Assembly (NCBI RefSeq): GCF_900018785.1
Contig: NZ_FCOY01000007.1
Location: forward strand, 557,313 to 621,312
From: Xanthomonas massiliensis
GTDB taxonomy: Bacteria > Pseudomonadota > Gammaproteobacteria > Xanthomonadales > Xanthomonadaceae
Reading direction: 5' to 3'
Length of the DNA: 64,000 nucleotides
Below the pieces are notes generated by a model. It was not told the origin of the DNA, searched no databases, and saw nothing but the letters and a program-made list of their open reading frames with translations. Below are positions 26,768 through 35,421 of the stretch, in pieces (the first letter of the stretch is position 1; each line of letters opens with the position of its first letter). The translations under genes and the position numbers were made by a program.

Positions 26768-28317
26768 CGCGCCGCCCGCTCGCCGGTGACCAGCAGGTCG
26801 CCGGCCTTCAGGCCGCCGCCGGCGATCTCGGTGCTGCTGCCGTCGCTGGCCCCGACCCGCACCGTCACCGGCCGCGGCTTGCCGCCCACCAGCCGGTACA
26901 CGGCCACCCGGCGCGCATTGACCAGGGCCGCCAGCGCCGCATCCCAGCGTTGCTGGCGATCGGCGTCGAGGCTGGCGCGGAAGGGCGCGAAGTCCTGCTT
27001 GATGCGCTCGGCCATGCGCTGGCGGATCTGCGCCTGCAGGTCGCCGCCGCTCCCACCGGCGCGCGGCGCCGGTCCCATGCCCGGCGGCGGCATGGCCGCA
27101 CCGGTACCGGCACCGGCCGCGGCGGCCGGGCGCCGCGCCTGCTGGCGTTCGCGCATGGCGGCGAGCGCGGTATCGAAGGCCGCCTGCTGCTCGGCGGACA
27201 GGTCCAGCCCGGCCGCGGCCTGGGCCAGGTCGTCGCCGAGGCCGCCACCGCCCTCGCCCTGCGGCGGGCGCGGCGCCGGCGCGGCACCGGCCGGCGCTGC
27301 CGCGGTGCTGGCCTCGGCCGGCTTGTAGCGCAGCGCGGCGCTGGCCACCTTGAGCACGTCGCGGCGCTCGCTGACGGCGATCTCGGCATTGACCGTCAGC
27401 CCCGGCAGCAGGGTGCCGTCGCTGTTGTCCACGGTGACCACCACCGGGTAGGTCACCACGTTGTTGGTGGTGGTGGCCGACAGCCGCACCTGCTCGACCG
27501 TGCCCTGGAAGCGCCGCTCCGGGAACGCGTCGGCGGTGAAGCTCACCGACTGGCCGGCCTTGACCTGGCCGATGTCCGACTCGTCCACCGCCAGCTCGAT
27601 CTTCATCTTCGACAGGTCTTCGGCGATGGTGAACAGCTCCGGCGACTGCAGGCTGGCGGCCACGGTCTGGCCGGGCTCGATGCTGCGGGTGAGCACCACC
27701 CCGTCCACCGGCGCGCGGATCACGGTGCGCTCCAGGTTGATCTCGGTGGCGTGGGTGGAGGCGAGCTGCTGGACGATCTGCGCCTGCGCCGAGTTCACCG
27801 CCGCGCGCGCCTGGTCCAGCGCGGCGCGGGCCAGGTCGACGTCGCTGCGCGCGACAAGCTTCTGCTCGCCCAGCTCGGCCTTGCGGGTGTAGTCCAGCTC
27901 GGCGTTCTTCAGCGTGGCCTGGGCGTTGGCCAGGGTCGCGCGCGCGGCGGCCACCAGCGCGTCGCCCTGGCGGATCTGCGCCTGGTAGGTGCTCGGGTCG
28001 ATGCGGGCGATGACCTGGTCCTTCTTCACCGGGTCGTTGTAGTCCACCAGCACGTCGGTCACCTGGCCGGAGATCTGGCTGCCGACGGTGACGGTGGAGA
28101 TCGCGCTCAGCGTGCCGGTGGCCGAGATCGCCACGCGGATGTCGCCGCGCTCCACCGGTGCGGTGCGCCAGCCATCGGCTGCGGCGCTGCCGCGCTGGTG
28201 CCACGCATACCCGCCCGCGGCGGCGACGACGAGCACCGCCAGCACGGCCAGCGCCCAGCGCCAGCGGGAGGAACGGGAAGGAGCACGGACGGGACCACGG
28301 GGAGAAGGCTGGGACAT
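26764..28317 (-). CDS. MacA-like periplasmic adaptor (HlyD family) with long C-terminal insertion
   Basis: A 517-residue membrane-fusion protein. After a membrane anchor (about 18-38) come the barrel-sandwich hybrid (SATGTLSAISTVTVGSQISGQV), a coiled-coil hairpin (about 95-200) and the beta-barrel domain (about 215-330). It is about 130 residues longer than typical MacA (~370-390). The extra part lies between the barrel and the final membrane-proximal strands (about 325-460) and has Pro/Ala/Gly linkers around two helices, LSAEQQAAFDTALAAMRERQQAR and a second DLQAQIRQRMAERIKQDFAPFRASLDADRQQRWDAAL-type helix. The insert resembles Spy/CpxP-like LTxxQ helices by eye. The ATG at 28317 begins the anchor segment; an upstream ATG is less likely. 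Confidence 0.88.
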
Positions 28318-28508
28318 GGCGGATCGCGTGGAGGGGATGCCTGCCACCAACGCCCGGGCGCGCCCGGCGTTGACACGAAGCGCCGGAAACCCCGGAGGCG
28401 GCCGGCCACCGGATGGCGCCGCGGGCCGCCTCCCGCGCTATTGCGCCGACGCCGTGCCGTCCCGCCGGCTGCCCCGGCCGCCCGGTTGCCCACACCCGGC
28501 AGAAACGG

Positions 28509-28543
28509 CCGAGGCCCCGGGCGTTGCATGCCCGGGGCCTCGG
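28509..28543 (-). terminator. Terminator hairpin after the OmpR-type regulator
   Basis: 14-bp perfect stem (arms 28509-28522 and 28530-28543) with a 7-base GTTGCAT loop, about 20 bases after the regulator stop on the minus strand. Confidence 0.7.
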
Positions 28544-28563
28544 TGCGGCTTCCGCGTTCGACC

Positions 28564-29277
28564 TCAGCCGGCCGGCTGGGCGATGTCGGCGATGCGGTAG
28601 CCGGCGCTCTGCACGGTGTGCAGCAGCGGCCGGTCGAACGGCTTGTCGATGATCTTGCGCAGGTTGTACAGGTGGCTGCGCAGGGTGTCCGAATCGGGCA
28701 GGCCGTTGCCCCAGATCTCGCGCTCGATCTCCTGACGGCTGACCACCCGCGGCGATTCGCGCATCAGGATGGTGAGCAGCTTCAGCCCGATCGGCGAGAG
28801 CTGCAGCTCGGTGCCGGCGCGGGTGACGCGCATGCTGACCGGGTCGAGCACCAGGTCGGCCACCTTGAGCACCTCGGCCCCGACCTGGCGGCGCTCGCGG
28901 CGGATCAGCGCGCGCAGGCGCGCCTCCAGTTCCTGGATGGCGAACGGCTTGGTCAGGTAGTCGTCCGCGCCCTGGCCCAGGCCGGTGAGCTTGTCGTCCA
29001 GGGTGTCGCGGGCGGTGAGCATCAGCACCGGCGTGGACTTGCGCGCCTCGTTGCGCAGCCGGCGGCAGACCTCGATGCCGTCCAGGCGCGGCAGCATCAG
29101 GTCCAGGATGATCACGTCGTAGCTGTTCTCGGCGGCGAGCCGGTAGCCGTCCAGGCCATCGAGCGCGTAATCCACCTCGAAACCGCGTCCTTCCAGGTAT
29201 TCGCCGATCAGCTCGGAGATGTTGCGGTTGTCTTCAACGATCAGGACAAGGCCCGACGTTTCCTTCGTCTGACGCAT
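28564..29277 (-). CDS. OmpR/PhoB-family response regulator (no adjacent kinase)
   Basis: A 237-residue two-domain regulator. The receiver domain (1-125) has VEDNRN with the acidic pair, the phospho-accepting Asp in VIILDLMLPRLDG (about residue 55), the TAR threonine and KPFAIQELEARL lysine. The winged-helix DNA-binding domain (about 140-232) ends in TLRSHLYNLRKIIDKPFDRPLLHTVQSAGYRI. No histidine kinase gene lies on either side, so its partner is unknown. It is followed by a strong terminator and sits between the efflux operon (same strand, downstream) and tesA. It might control the MacAB-like genes, but nothing in the sequence proves it. Confidence 0.9.
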   Translation of the reverse strand: MRQTKETSGLVLIVEDNRNISELIGEYLEGRGFEVDYALDGLDGYRLAAENSYDVIILDLMLPRLDGIEVCRRLRNEARKSTPVLMLTARDTLDDKLTGLGQGADDYLTKPFAIQELEARLRALIRRERRQVGAEVLKVADLVLDPVSMRVTRAGTELQLSPIGLKLLTILMRESPRVVSRQEIEREIWGNGLPDSDTLRSHLYNLRKIIDKPFDRPLLHTVQSAGYRIADIAQPAG

Positions 29278-29346
29278 GGGATGCCTCTGTCTTCAGCTTT
29301 GTGAAAGATGCCGGGTCCGGCATCTACATGGCGTGAAGACCGGGCG

Positions 29347-29982
29347 TCACAGCAACGGACGCAGCCGCGGCCAGACGTTGTCCAGCACCCGCGGCTGGCC
29401 GGCGGCGGTGGGATGCAGGCCATCGGCCTGCATCAGGCCGGGCTGCAGCGCCACACCCTCCAGCAGGAACGGCACCAGCGCCACCTTCTCGCTGCGCGCC
29501 AGGCCGGCATAGACCGCGGCCAGGCGCTGGCGGTAGGCCGGCCCGTAGTTGGGCGGCACGTCGATGCCCAGCAGCAGCACCCGGGCGCCGGCCTGGCGGC
29601 TGAGCGCGATCATCCGTTGCAGGTTGGCCCGCAACTGCGCCGGGGCCAGCCCGCGCAGCGCATCGTTGCCGCCCAGCTCGATCACCACCACCGCGGGACG
29701 GTGCCTTGCCAGCAGTCCCGGCAGCCGGGTCAGCGCGCCGGCCGAGGTCTCGCCGCTGATGCTGGCGTTGACTACCGTCGGCGGCGACTTCATCTCCTTC
29801 TTCAGGCGCAGGTCGAGCAGGTTGACCCAGCCGCTGGCAACGGGGATGTTGTGGGCGGCACTGAGACTGTCGCCGACCACCAGGATCGGCCCGTTGCGAC
29901 CGCCCGGCGCGGCCATGGCCAGCGGCGCCAGGCAGGCCAGCAGCACCAGCAGCGCCACGCGCCAGATTCCCGTTCCCTGCAT
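29347..29982 (-). CDS. tesA: Periplasmic arylesterase/lysophospholipase TesA
   Basis: A 211-residue SGNH hydrolase of the TesA family (thioesterase I/protease I/lysophospholipase L1). It has a signal peptide (VALLVLLACLAPLAMA), block I VVGDSLSAAH with the nucleophile Ser, block III IELGGNDALRG, and the Asp/His dyad in QADGLHPTA. The ATG at 29982 has GGGGAG 8 bases upstream. It is divergent from the ybbA-like ATPase, as in E. coli, and the two gene starts lie almost on top of each other, so their promoters must reach into each other's coding region. Confidence 0.92.
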   Translation of the reverse strand: MQGTGIWRVALLVLLACLAPLAMAAPGGRNGPILVVGDSLSAAHNIPVASGWVNLLDLRLKKEMKSPPTVVNASISGETSAGALTRLPGLLARHRPAVVVIELGGNDALRGLAPAQLRANLQRMIALSRQAGARVLLLGIDVPPNYGPAYRQRLAAVYAGLARSEKVALVPFLLEGVALQPGLMQADGLHPTAAGQPRVLDNVWPRLRPLL

Positions 29983-30004
29983 GCGGAGGCTCCCCATCGA
30001 TACC

Positions 30005-30715
30005 GTGGATACGACATCCTTCCCCGCCGCCGCGGTGGCCGTCGCCGCCGAAGGCGTCGGCAAGTCGGTCAGCGGCCCGGAAGGCACGCTGCACATTCTT
30101 CAGGACGTGCACTTGACCGTCGGTGAAGGCGACAGCGTGGCCATCGTCGGCGCCTCCGGCTCGGGCAAGACCACCCTGCTCGGCCTGCTCGCCGGGCTGG
30201 ACCTGCCCAGTACCGGGCGCGTGGTGCTGGCCGGCACCGACCTGAACACCATCGACGAGGAAGCGCGTGCGGCCCTGCGCGCGCGCCTGGTCGGCTTCGT
30301 GTTCCAGGGCTTCCACCTGCTGCCGGCGCTGACCGCCGAGGAGAACGTGGCACTGCCGCTGGAGCTGGCCGGGCGCGAGGATCCGGCACGGGTGCGCGAA
30401 GTGCTCGACGCGGTCGGGCTCGGCAATCGCGCCCGCCACTACCCGCGCACGCTTTCCGGCGGCGAGCAGCAGCGCGTGGCCATCGCCCGCGCCTTCGTCG
30501 CGCGCCCGCGCATCCTGTTCGCCGACGAGCCCACCGGCGCGCTCGACCAGACCACCGGCGACCAGGTCAGCGACCTGCTGTTCGCGCTCAACGCGCAGGC
30601 CGGCACCACCCTGGTACTGGTCACCCACGACATGCGCCTGGCGCGCCGTTGCCGCCACGTCTACCGCATCGACCACGGCCACCTGCAGGCGCACGCGATG
30701 GACGGGACGGCATGA
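30005..30715 (+). CDS. ybbA: YbbA-like ABC transporter ATP-binding protein
   Basis: A 236-residue ATPase (244 if the in-frame ATG at 29981 is used). Walker A GASGSGKTTLLG, Q-loop GFVFQGFHLLPALTAEENV, signature LSGGEQQRVAIARAF, Walker B ILFADEPTGALD and H-loop THD are all intact. It partners the large FtsX-type permease that follows (ATGA overlap). The start is uncertain. The GTG at 30005 gives the usual short N-terminus (DTTSFPAAAVAV) and avoids overlap with tesA. A GGAGG at 29985-29989 lies closest to neither candidate, and no ideal ribosome site is visible. The family's role is thought to be release of envelope lipids or lipoproteins. Confidence 0.9.
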   Translation: MDTTSFPAAAVAVAAEGVGKSVSGPEGTLHILQDVHLTVGEGDSVAIVGASGSGKTTLLGLLAGLDLPSTGRVVLAGTDLNTIDEEARAALRARLVGFVFQGFHLLPALTAEENVALPLELAGREDPARVREVLDAVGLGNRARHYPRTLSGGEQQRVAIARAFVARPRILFADEPTGALDQTTGDQVSDLLFALNAQAGTTLVLVTHDMRLARRCRHVYRIDHGHLQAHAMDGTA

Positions 30716-33192
30716 ACGTGCTGCGCCTGGCCGCGCGTTCGCTGCGGCGCGAGTTCGGTGCCGGCGACCTGCTGACCGTGTTCGCCGCGCTGGTGCTGGG
30801 CGTGGCGGTGATGACCGCGGTGGGCACGCTGGTAGGCCGGGTCTCGCTGGCCCTGCGCAGCAGCACCGCCGAGGTCATGGGCGGCGACCTCGGCCTGGCC
30901 GGGCGCACCGATATCCCCGGGTCCTTCGCCGCCGAGGCGCACCGGCGCGGGCTGCGCAGCCTGCGCATGGTCAGCTTCCCCAGCGTACTGTTCCACGGCG
31001 AGGCCAGCCAGATGGCCACGGTCAAGGCGGTCGGCGAGGGCTATCCGCTGCGCGGCCAGCTGCTGGTCGCCGGCGGCGCCACCGCCGCGGCGCACGCGGC
31101 GGGCACGCCGCCGCCGGGCCAGGCCTGGGTCGATCCGCGCCTGCTCGACGGACTCGGCCTGAAGGTCGGCGACGAGATGGATTTCGGCGCCGGCACGCTG
31201 AAGGTGGCCGGCCTGATCCGCAGCGAGCCGGACGCGGCCGACGGCTTCCTGCAGCTGTCCCCGCCGGTGATCGTCAACCGCGCCGACGTGGACGCGCAGG
31301 GCCTGCTCGGCCCCGGCAGCCGCGCTGCCTACCGGCTGATGTTCGCCGGCGATCCGGCCGCCGTGGCCGCCATGCGCGAATGGCTGGCACCGCGCAGCCG
31401 CGGCTTCCGCCCGGTGGGCCTGGACAACGGCCAGCGCGGCCTGCAGAGCACCTTCGACCGCGCCGGCCGCTTCCTGTCGCTGTCGGCGCTGCTGGCGGTG
31501 CTGCTGGCCGGCGTGGCCACCGCCCTGGCCGCCAACCGTTTCGCGCTGCGCCGGATCGACGCGGTGGCCGTGCTGCGCTGCCTGGGCGCACGCCAGCGCG
31601 ACATCCTGGCGATGCTGGCGCTGGAACTGGTGCTGCTGGCGATCCCGGCCTGCGCGCTCGGCGTGGCGCTGGGCATGGCCGCGCAGGAAGGCCTGGTGGC
31701 GGTGCTGGGTTCGCTGGTGCCCGGCCAGCTGCCGTTGCCGCAGGCCGCCCCGGCGCTGGCCGGGGCCGGCATCGGCCTGGTGCTGCTGCTCGGCTTCGCC
31801 CTGCCGCCGCTGCTGCGCCTGCGCGGGGTGCCGCCGATGCGCGTGCTCAACCGCAGCTATGCCCGCATGCCGCCGGTGTCGATGCTGGCCTACCTGGCCG
31901 CGCTTGCGGCCACCCTGGCCCTGGCGATCCAGGCCGCCGGCGACGTGCTGCTGGCGTTGTGGGTGCTGGGCGGGCTGGCGGTGCTGGCGGCGCTGGCCGG
32001 CGGCGTCGGGGCGCTGCTGCTGGCGCTGGTGCGCGGCGTGCAGCACCGCCTGCGCGGCCCGTGGAAGCTGGGCCTGGCCGCGCTCGGCCGGCGCCGCGCG
32101 CTGAGCGTGGTGCAACTGGTCGGGCTGGCGCTGTCGCTGTGCGCGCTGCTGTTGCTGGCGGTGGTCGGCCCGGGCCTGCTCGGCCAGTGGCGGGCGCGCC
32201 TGCCGGCCGACACGCCCAATTACTTCCTGCTCAACATCCAGCCCGACCAGACCGATGCGGTGGTGGCCGCGCTGCACGGGCTGGGGGTGGCCGACGCGGA
32301 CGTGGAGCCGTTCGGCACCGGCCGCCTGCTGGCCATCAACGGCCAGCCGCCACGCCGTACGGACGGCGGCGGCGATGGCGAGGAGGACGACGCCGACCGC
32401 CCGGTCAACTTCTCCTGGCGCCACACCTTCCCCGCGGCCAACACGCTGGTCGCCGGGCGCTTCTGGGAGGCCGCCAGCCACGCGCCGGAAGCCTCGGTCG
32501 AGCAGGGCTGGGCCGAGCGCTACGGGGTGGGGCTGGGCGATCGCATCCGCCTGTCGCTGGGCGACGAACAGCGCGAGTTCACCGTGACCTCGCTGCGCAA
32601 GGCCGAGTGGGATTCGTTCCGGGTCAACTTCTTCGTGCTGCTCAATGCCGGCGCGGTGGGCGATGCGCCCTACAACCTGATCTCCAGCTTCCACCTGCCG
32701 CCGGCACGCGTCTCCGGCCTGGCCGCGACCCTGCGCCAGTTCCCCAACGTCTCGCTGCTGGATATCGACGCGATCCTGCAGCGCGTGCGCGAAGTGGTGG
32801 ACCGGGTCGGCCAGGCGATCGGCGCGGTCATGACCTTCAGCCTGCTCGCCGGTGCGCTGGTCCTGCTGGCGGCATTGCAGGCCACCGCCGGCGAGCGCCG
32901 CTACGACACCGCGGTGCTGCGCACCCTGGGCGCGCGCAGCGGCCAGTTGCGCGCGGCGGTGCTGGTGGAGTTCGGCATGCTCGGCGGGCTGGCCGCGCTG
33001 CTGGCCGTCGCCGCCGCCGCCGGCATCGGCGCGCTGGTCTCGCGCCGGGCCTTCGACCTGGCCGCCGCCCCGCCCTGGCCCGGCCTGCTGGCCGGCGCCG
33101 CGGTCGGCATCGCGCTGAGCATGCTGGCCGGCTGGTGGGGGACGCGGCGCATCCTCCGGGTACCGCCGGCGGTGGCATTGCGCGAGGAATGA
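30712..33192 (+). CDS. ybbP: YbbP-like FtsX-domain ABC permease
   Basis: An 826-residue permease with ten or so membrane helices: one N-terminal, a periplasmic domain (about 45-245), a first FtsX triplet (about 255-370), two central helices, a second periplasmic domain (about 495-690) and a final triplet with VLRTLGARSGQLRAAVLVEFGMLGG. This is the doubled MacB/LolCE-like layout of YbbP. A charged low-complexity loop (GGGDGEEDDAD) sits near residue 550. It is coupled to the ATPase upstream by ATGA and followed by a hairpin terminator. Confidence 0.92.
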   Translation: MNVLRLAARSLRREFGAGDLLTVFAALVLGVAVMTAVGTLVGRVSLALRSSTAEVMGGDLGLAGRTDIPGSFAAEAHRRGLRSLRMVSFPSVLFHGEASQMATVKAVGEGYPLRGQLLVAGGATAAAHAAGTPPPGQAWVDPRLLDGLGLKVGDEMDFGAGTLKVAGLIRSEPDAADGFLQLSPPVIVNRADVDAQGLLGPGSRAAYRLMFAGDPAAVAAMREWLAPRSRGFRPVGLDNGQRGLQSTFDRAGRFLSLSALLAVLLAGVATALAANRFALRRIDAVAVLRCLGARQRDILAMLALELVLLAIPACALGVALGMAAQEGLVAVLGSLVPGQLPLPQAAPALAGAGIGLVLLLGFALPPLLRLRGVPPMRVLNRSYARMPPVSMLAYLAALAATLALAIQAAGDVLLALWVLGGLAVLAALAGGVGALLLALVRGVQHRLRGPWKLGLAALGRRRALSVVQLVGLALSLCALLLLAVVGPGLLGQWRARLPADTPNYFLLNIQPDQTDAVVAALHGLGVADADVEPFGTGRLLAINGQPPRRTDGGGDGEEDDADRPVNFSWRHTFPAANTLVAGRFWEAASHAPEASVEQGWAERYGVGLGDRIRLSLGDEQREFTVTSLRKAEWDSFRVNFFVLLNAGAVGDAPYNLISSFHLPPARVSGLAATLRQFPNVSLLDIDAILQRVREVVDRVGQAIGAVMTFSLLAGALVLLAALQATAGERRYDTAVLRTLGARSGQLRAAVLVEFGMLGGLAALLAVAAAAGIGALVSRRAFDLAAAPPWPGLLAGAAVGIALSMLAGWWGTRRILRVPPAVALREE

Positions 33193-33199
33193 GCCCGGC

Positions 33200-33229
33200 G
33201 CGAGGCCGTCGCCGGGACGGCGGCCTCGC
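33200..33229 (+). terminator. Terminator hairpin after ybbP
   Basis: 9-bp perfect stem GCGAGGCCG / CGGCCTCGC with a 12-base loop, directly after the ybbP stop codon. Confidence 0.5.
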
Positions 33230-33292
33230 CCGTGCCGCGCCTGGCGGCGGATCCGGCGAGCGCGCGCACGCCCGGCGCGGCCCCGTTCCCCG

Positions 33293-33350
33293 GCGCGTCG
33301 CGTCGCGCCATACTTTCCCCCGCGCGTCGCATCGCGCCATCCTTTCCCGC
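33293..33350. repeat. Two tandem copies of a 29-bp sequence upstream of the DUF486 gene
   Basis: The block beginning GCGCGTCGCGTCGCGCCATA at 33293 recurs with a few changes at 33322. The pair lies 28-85 bases before the next ATG and may contain its promoter or an operator. Nothing else is evident in the 185-bp gap besides the ybbP terminator. Confidence 0.6.
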
Positions 33351-33377
33351 CTTCAACGATTCCCCGCCGGGACCGCC

Positions 33378-33731
33378 ATGCCTGCCCTGCCCTTCACCGC
33401 GTATCTCTATCCGGTGCTGCTGCTGATCGCCAGCAACGTGTTCATGACCTTCGCCTGGTACGGGCACCTGAAGTACCGCAGTGCGCCACTGGTGGCGGTG
33501 ATCCTGGCCAGCTGGGGCATTGCCTTCTTCGAGTACTGCCTGCAGGTGCCGGGCAACCGGATGGGCAGCGCAGTCTATTCGGCGCCGCAGCTCAAGGGCA
33601 TCCAGGAGGTGATCACGCTGCTGGTGTTCGCCGGGTTCTCGGCGCTGTACCTGGGCCAGCCGCTGAAGTGGAACCACTGGGCGGCGTTCGCGCTGATCCT
33701 GGTCGCGGCGCTGCTGATGTTCAAGGAATAG
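33378..33731 (+). CDS. DUF486/DMT-like small membrane protein
   Basis: A 117-residue protein with four membrane helices, matching the DUF486 group of small multidrug-resistance-like membrane proteins: LIASNVFMTFAWYGHLK near the start, SWGIAFFEYCLQVPGNRMG and QLKGIQEVITLLVF in the middle, and LKWNHWAAFALILVAALLMFKE at the end. Transport substrate unknown. A long frame containing it runs back through ybbP, but the ATG at 33378 is the only start giving a proper N-terminus. Confidence 0.87.
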   Translation: MPALPFTAYLYPVLLLIASNVFMTFAWYGHLKYRSAPLVAVILASWGIAFFEYCLQVPGNRMGSAVYSAPQLKGIQEVITLLVFAGFSALYLGQPLKWNHWAAFALILVAALLMFKE

Positions 33732-33750
33732 CCATCGCCGCGGCGGGGAC

Positions 33751-33789
33751 CGGCAAGGGCGGCGTCCTTGCGGATGCCGCCCTGCCGGA
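33751..33789. terminator. Hairpin between convergent DUF486 and DUF6607-like genes
   Basis: A 13-bp stem with a single bulged A (arms 33751-33764 and 33777-33789). It can act for both facing genes. Confidence 0.6.
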
Positions 33790-33869
33790 TTCGCCCTCGC
33801 GCCGCCGGGACAGTCCGGCTGGCGGCGTGCGCATACCCGCGCGTTACGTGGTATCCGTGCCGGCGGCGA

Positions 33870-34820
33870 TCAGGGCGCGGCCGGCGCCGGCTCCACCCAC
33901 TGCGCGAACAGCGCGTCGATCTGGGCATCGTCGACCGGCTTGCCGGCCTGGACGTCCTCGGCCTGGGTGAACAGCGGCATGATCAGCGCCATGCCGTCGA
34001 TCTTGGTCTTCAGGTGCACGCCCGGCGGCGTGTCCAGGTAGGCGGCCCAGCGCTGGCGTACCCGCGCCCAGTAGCCCGAGGTCGCCTTCCAGTAGGCATA
34101 GGCCGGCGCGAAATCGACTTCCCTGGTGCGCACGTAGTCGTTGAAGCCGAACTCGCGGGCGATGCTTTCCTGGCTGCCGTCGGGCTTGCGCAGCACCTTG
34201 GTGTTGAACTGCTCGTGGGTCCATCCGCCGGGCGTCAGGGTGTGGCGGTTGACCACCGCCAGCGCGTTGTAGTCGCTGCGCCGGGTGTACTCGCGGCGCG
34301 GCAGCGGACGCCAGCTCAGGTCGCTGGTCCAGGTCGGATGGCCGTCGCTGTAGTCCCAGCGGCCGGTGCCGCAGTAGCGCGGCGCATCGCTGACCTCGAA
34401 CACGCACTGGGTCCAGGCGCCGTGCGTCTGCGCAGCGGGGATCTCGCGCACGCGCCAGGTCTGGCCGGCGGTGTACTCGAAGCGGCGCGGGGCCTCGTAG
34501 GTCCAGTCCTGGCGCCAGTGCTTGGTCACGTAGCCGCTCTTGGGATCGACCAGCAGGTGCTGCAGGACGATCTTGGTGGGCGTGTCCTCGACCACCACCA
34601 CCGTCTCGCTGCCGGCGCTGTGCTCGGCGGGCGCGCGCTCGTAGCCGGGCTTGAGCAGCACGGTCTCGTCGAAGGTGAAGTCGACGTCGTACTCGCCCTG
34701 CATGGAGAGGATGGTCTGGCGGTCGCGTGCCGGGTCGGCCGGCTGTGCCAGGGCGGTGCCGGCCAGCAGCAGCAACGTGCCGGCCATGAGGGCTGCCGTG
34801 AATCTCGGGGTCGCTTTCAT
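33870..34820 (-). CDS. Exported DUF6607-like protein
   Basis: A 316-residue protein with a clean signal peptide (LLLLAGTALAQ). The mature part is rich in Trp and Tyr (QDWTYEAPRRFEYTAGQTWRVRE, GTGRWDYSDGHPTWTSDLSWRPLPRREYTRRSDYNAL), a pattern I associate with the DUF6607 family, whose genes often sit near hemin-uptake genes. It probably acts in the periplasm, but no reaction is known. hemP lies 277 bases upstream on the same strand with a hairpin in between, so cotranscription from the Fur-controlled promoter would need read-through. Confidence 0.75.
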   Translation of the reverse strand: MKATPRFTAALMAGTLLLLAGTALAQPADPARDRQTILSMQGEYDVDFTFDETVLLKPGYERAPAEHSAGSETVVVVEDTPTKIVLQHLLVDPKSGYVTKHWRQDWTYEAPRRFEYTAGQTWRVREIPAAQTHGAWTQCVFEVSDAPRYCGTGRWDYSDGHPTWTSDLSWRPLPRREYTRRSDYNALAVVNRHTLTPGGWTHEQFNTKVLRKPDGSQESIAREFGFNDYVRTREVDFAPAYAYWKATSGYWARVRQRWAAYLDTPPGVHLKTKIDGMALIMPLFTQAEDVQAGKPVDDAQIDALFAQWVEPAPAAP

Positions 34821-35059
34821 GGGATCAGGGGATCTTCAGTTGGGAAATCCGGCATCCGGGGCTGGCCACGGGCACCTGGCATCGTGCAACGCCTGCGCAG
34901 GCGGCATCGCCCGCAGCGCGGACAAGGCGCGCCTGCGGTCGACACCGGCACGTGCACAAGGCCCGTACCGCCCGGCATTCCGGACCAGAACAGGACCCCC
35001 GGCACGGACGCGGCCGCGAGGTGCCGCGGGCCGGAGCCGAGGGGGAGAGAGACATGCGA

Positions 35060-35091
35060 AGGCCGGCCGCGCCGGATGGCACGGCCGGCCT
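35060..35091 (-). terminator. Hairpin after hemP
   Basis: 10-bp perfect stem AGGCCGGCCG / CGGCCGGCCT with a 12-base loop, 7 bases past the hemP stop codon on the minus strand. Confidence 0.55.
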
Positions 35092-35097
35092 GGCCGG

Positions 35098-35295
35098 TTA
35101 CTTGGTCAGGATCAGCTTGTCGTTGCTGGTGTGGCGCAGGCGATAGACCTTGTCGCCATGGCGGATCAGCACCTCGCGGCCGCCCTTGAGCAGGGCCGCG
35201 CTGTCGATCATGTCGGCGGCCGGCACGGCCTGAGGGGCCGGGCGGTTGCGCAGGGTCAGGACTTCGGGGCGGAACGGTACGGTCTGGGCGGACAT
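35098..35295 (-). CDS. hemP: Hemin uptake protein HemP
   Basis: A 65-residue HemP-family protein. The conserved second half is clear: IDSAALLKGGREVLIRHGDKVYRLRHTSNDKLILTK, the typical (S/A)xxLF-GxxxxxIxHxGxxYxLRxTxxGKLILTK pattern. The ATG at 35295 gives the usual size of 60-80 residues. A near-perfect Fur box lies 35 bases upstream, so expression should rise under iron limitation. Family members promote expression or function of haem receptors, but no haem receptor gene is adjacent here. Confidence 0.9.
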   Translation of the reverse strand: MSAQTVPFRPEVLTLRNRPAPQAVPAADMIDSAALLKGGREVLIRHGDKVYRLRHTSNDKLILTK

Positions 35296-35329
35296 CGCGG
35301 GGTCTCCAAGGCGGCGCTTCGAAATGAGA

Positions 35330-35344
35330 TGATAATGATTCTCA
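35330..35344 (-). promoter_or_regulatory. Fur box upstream of hemP
   Basis: TGATAATGATTCTCA matches 13 of 14 positions of the 7-1-7 Fur inverted repeat (TGATAAT-n-ATTATCA) and lies 35-49 bases before the hemP start, in a local AT-rich patch. Best regulatory match in the window. Confidence 0.85.
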
Positions 35345-35421
35345 CAAGCATTGCAACCCGCCTGCACCCGCCATCCGGGCATGCGCTCATGCCCCGCCCC
35401 GGATGCCCCATCCCACCGCTG

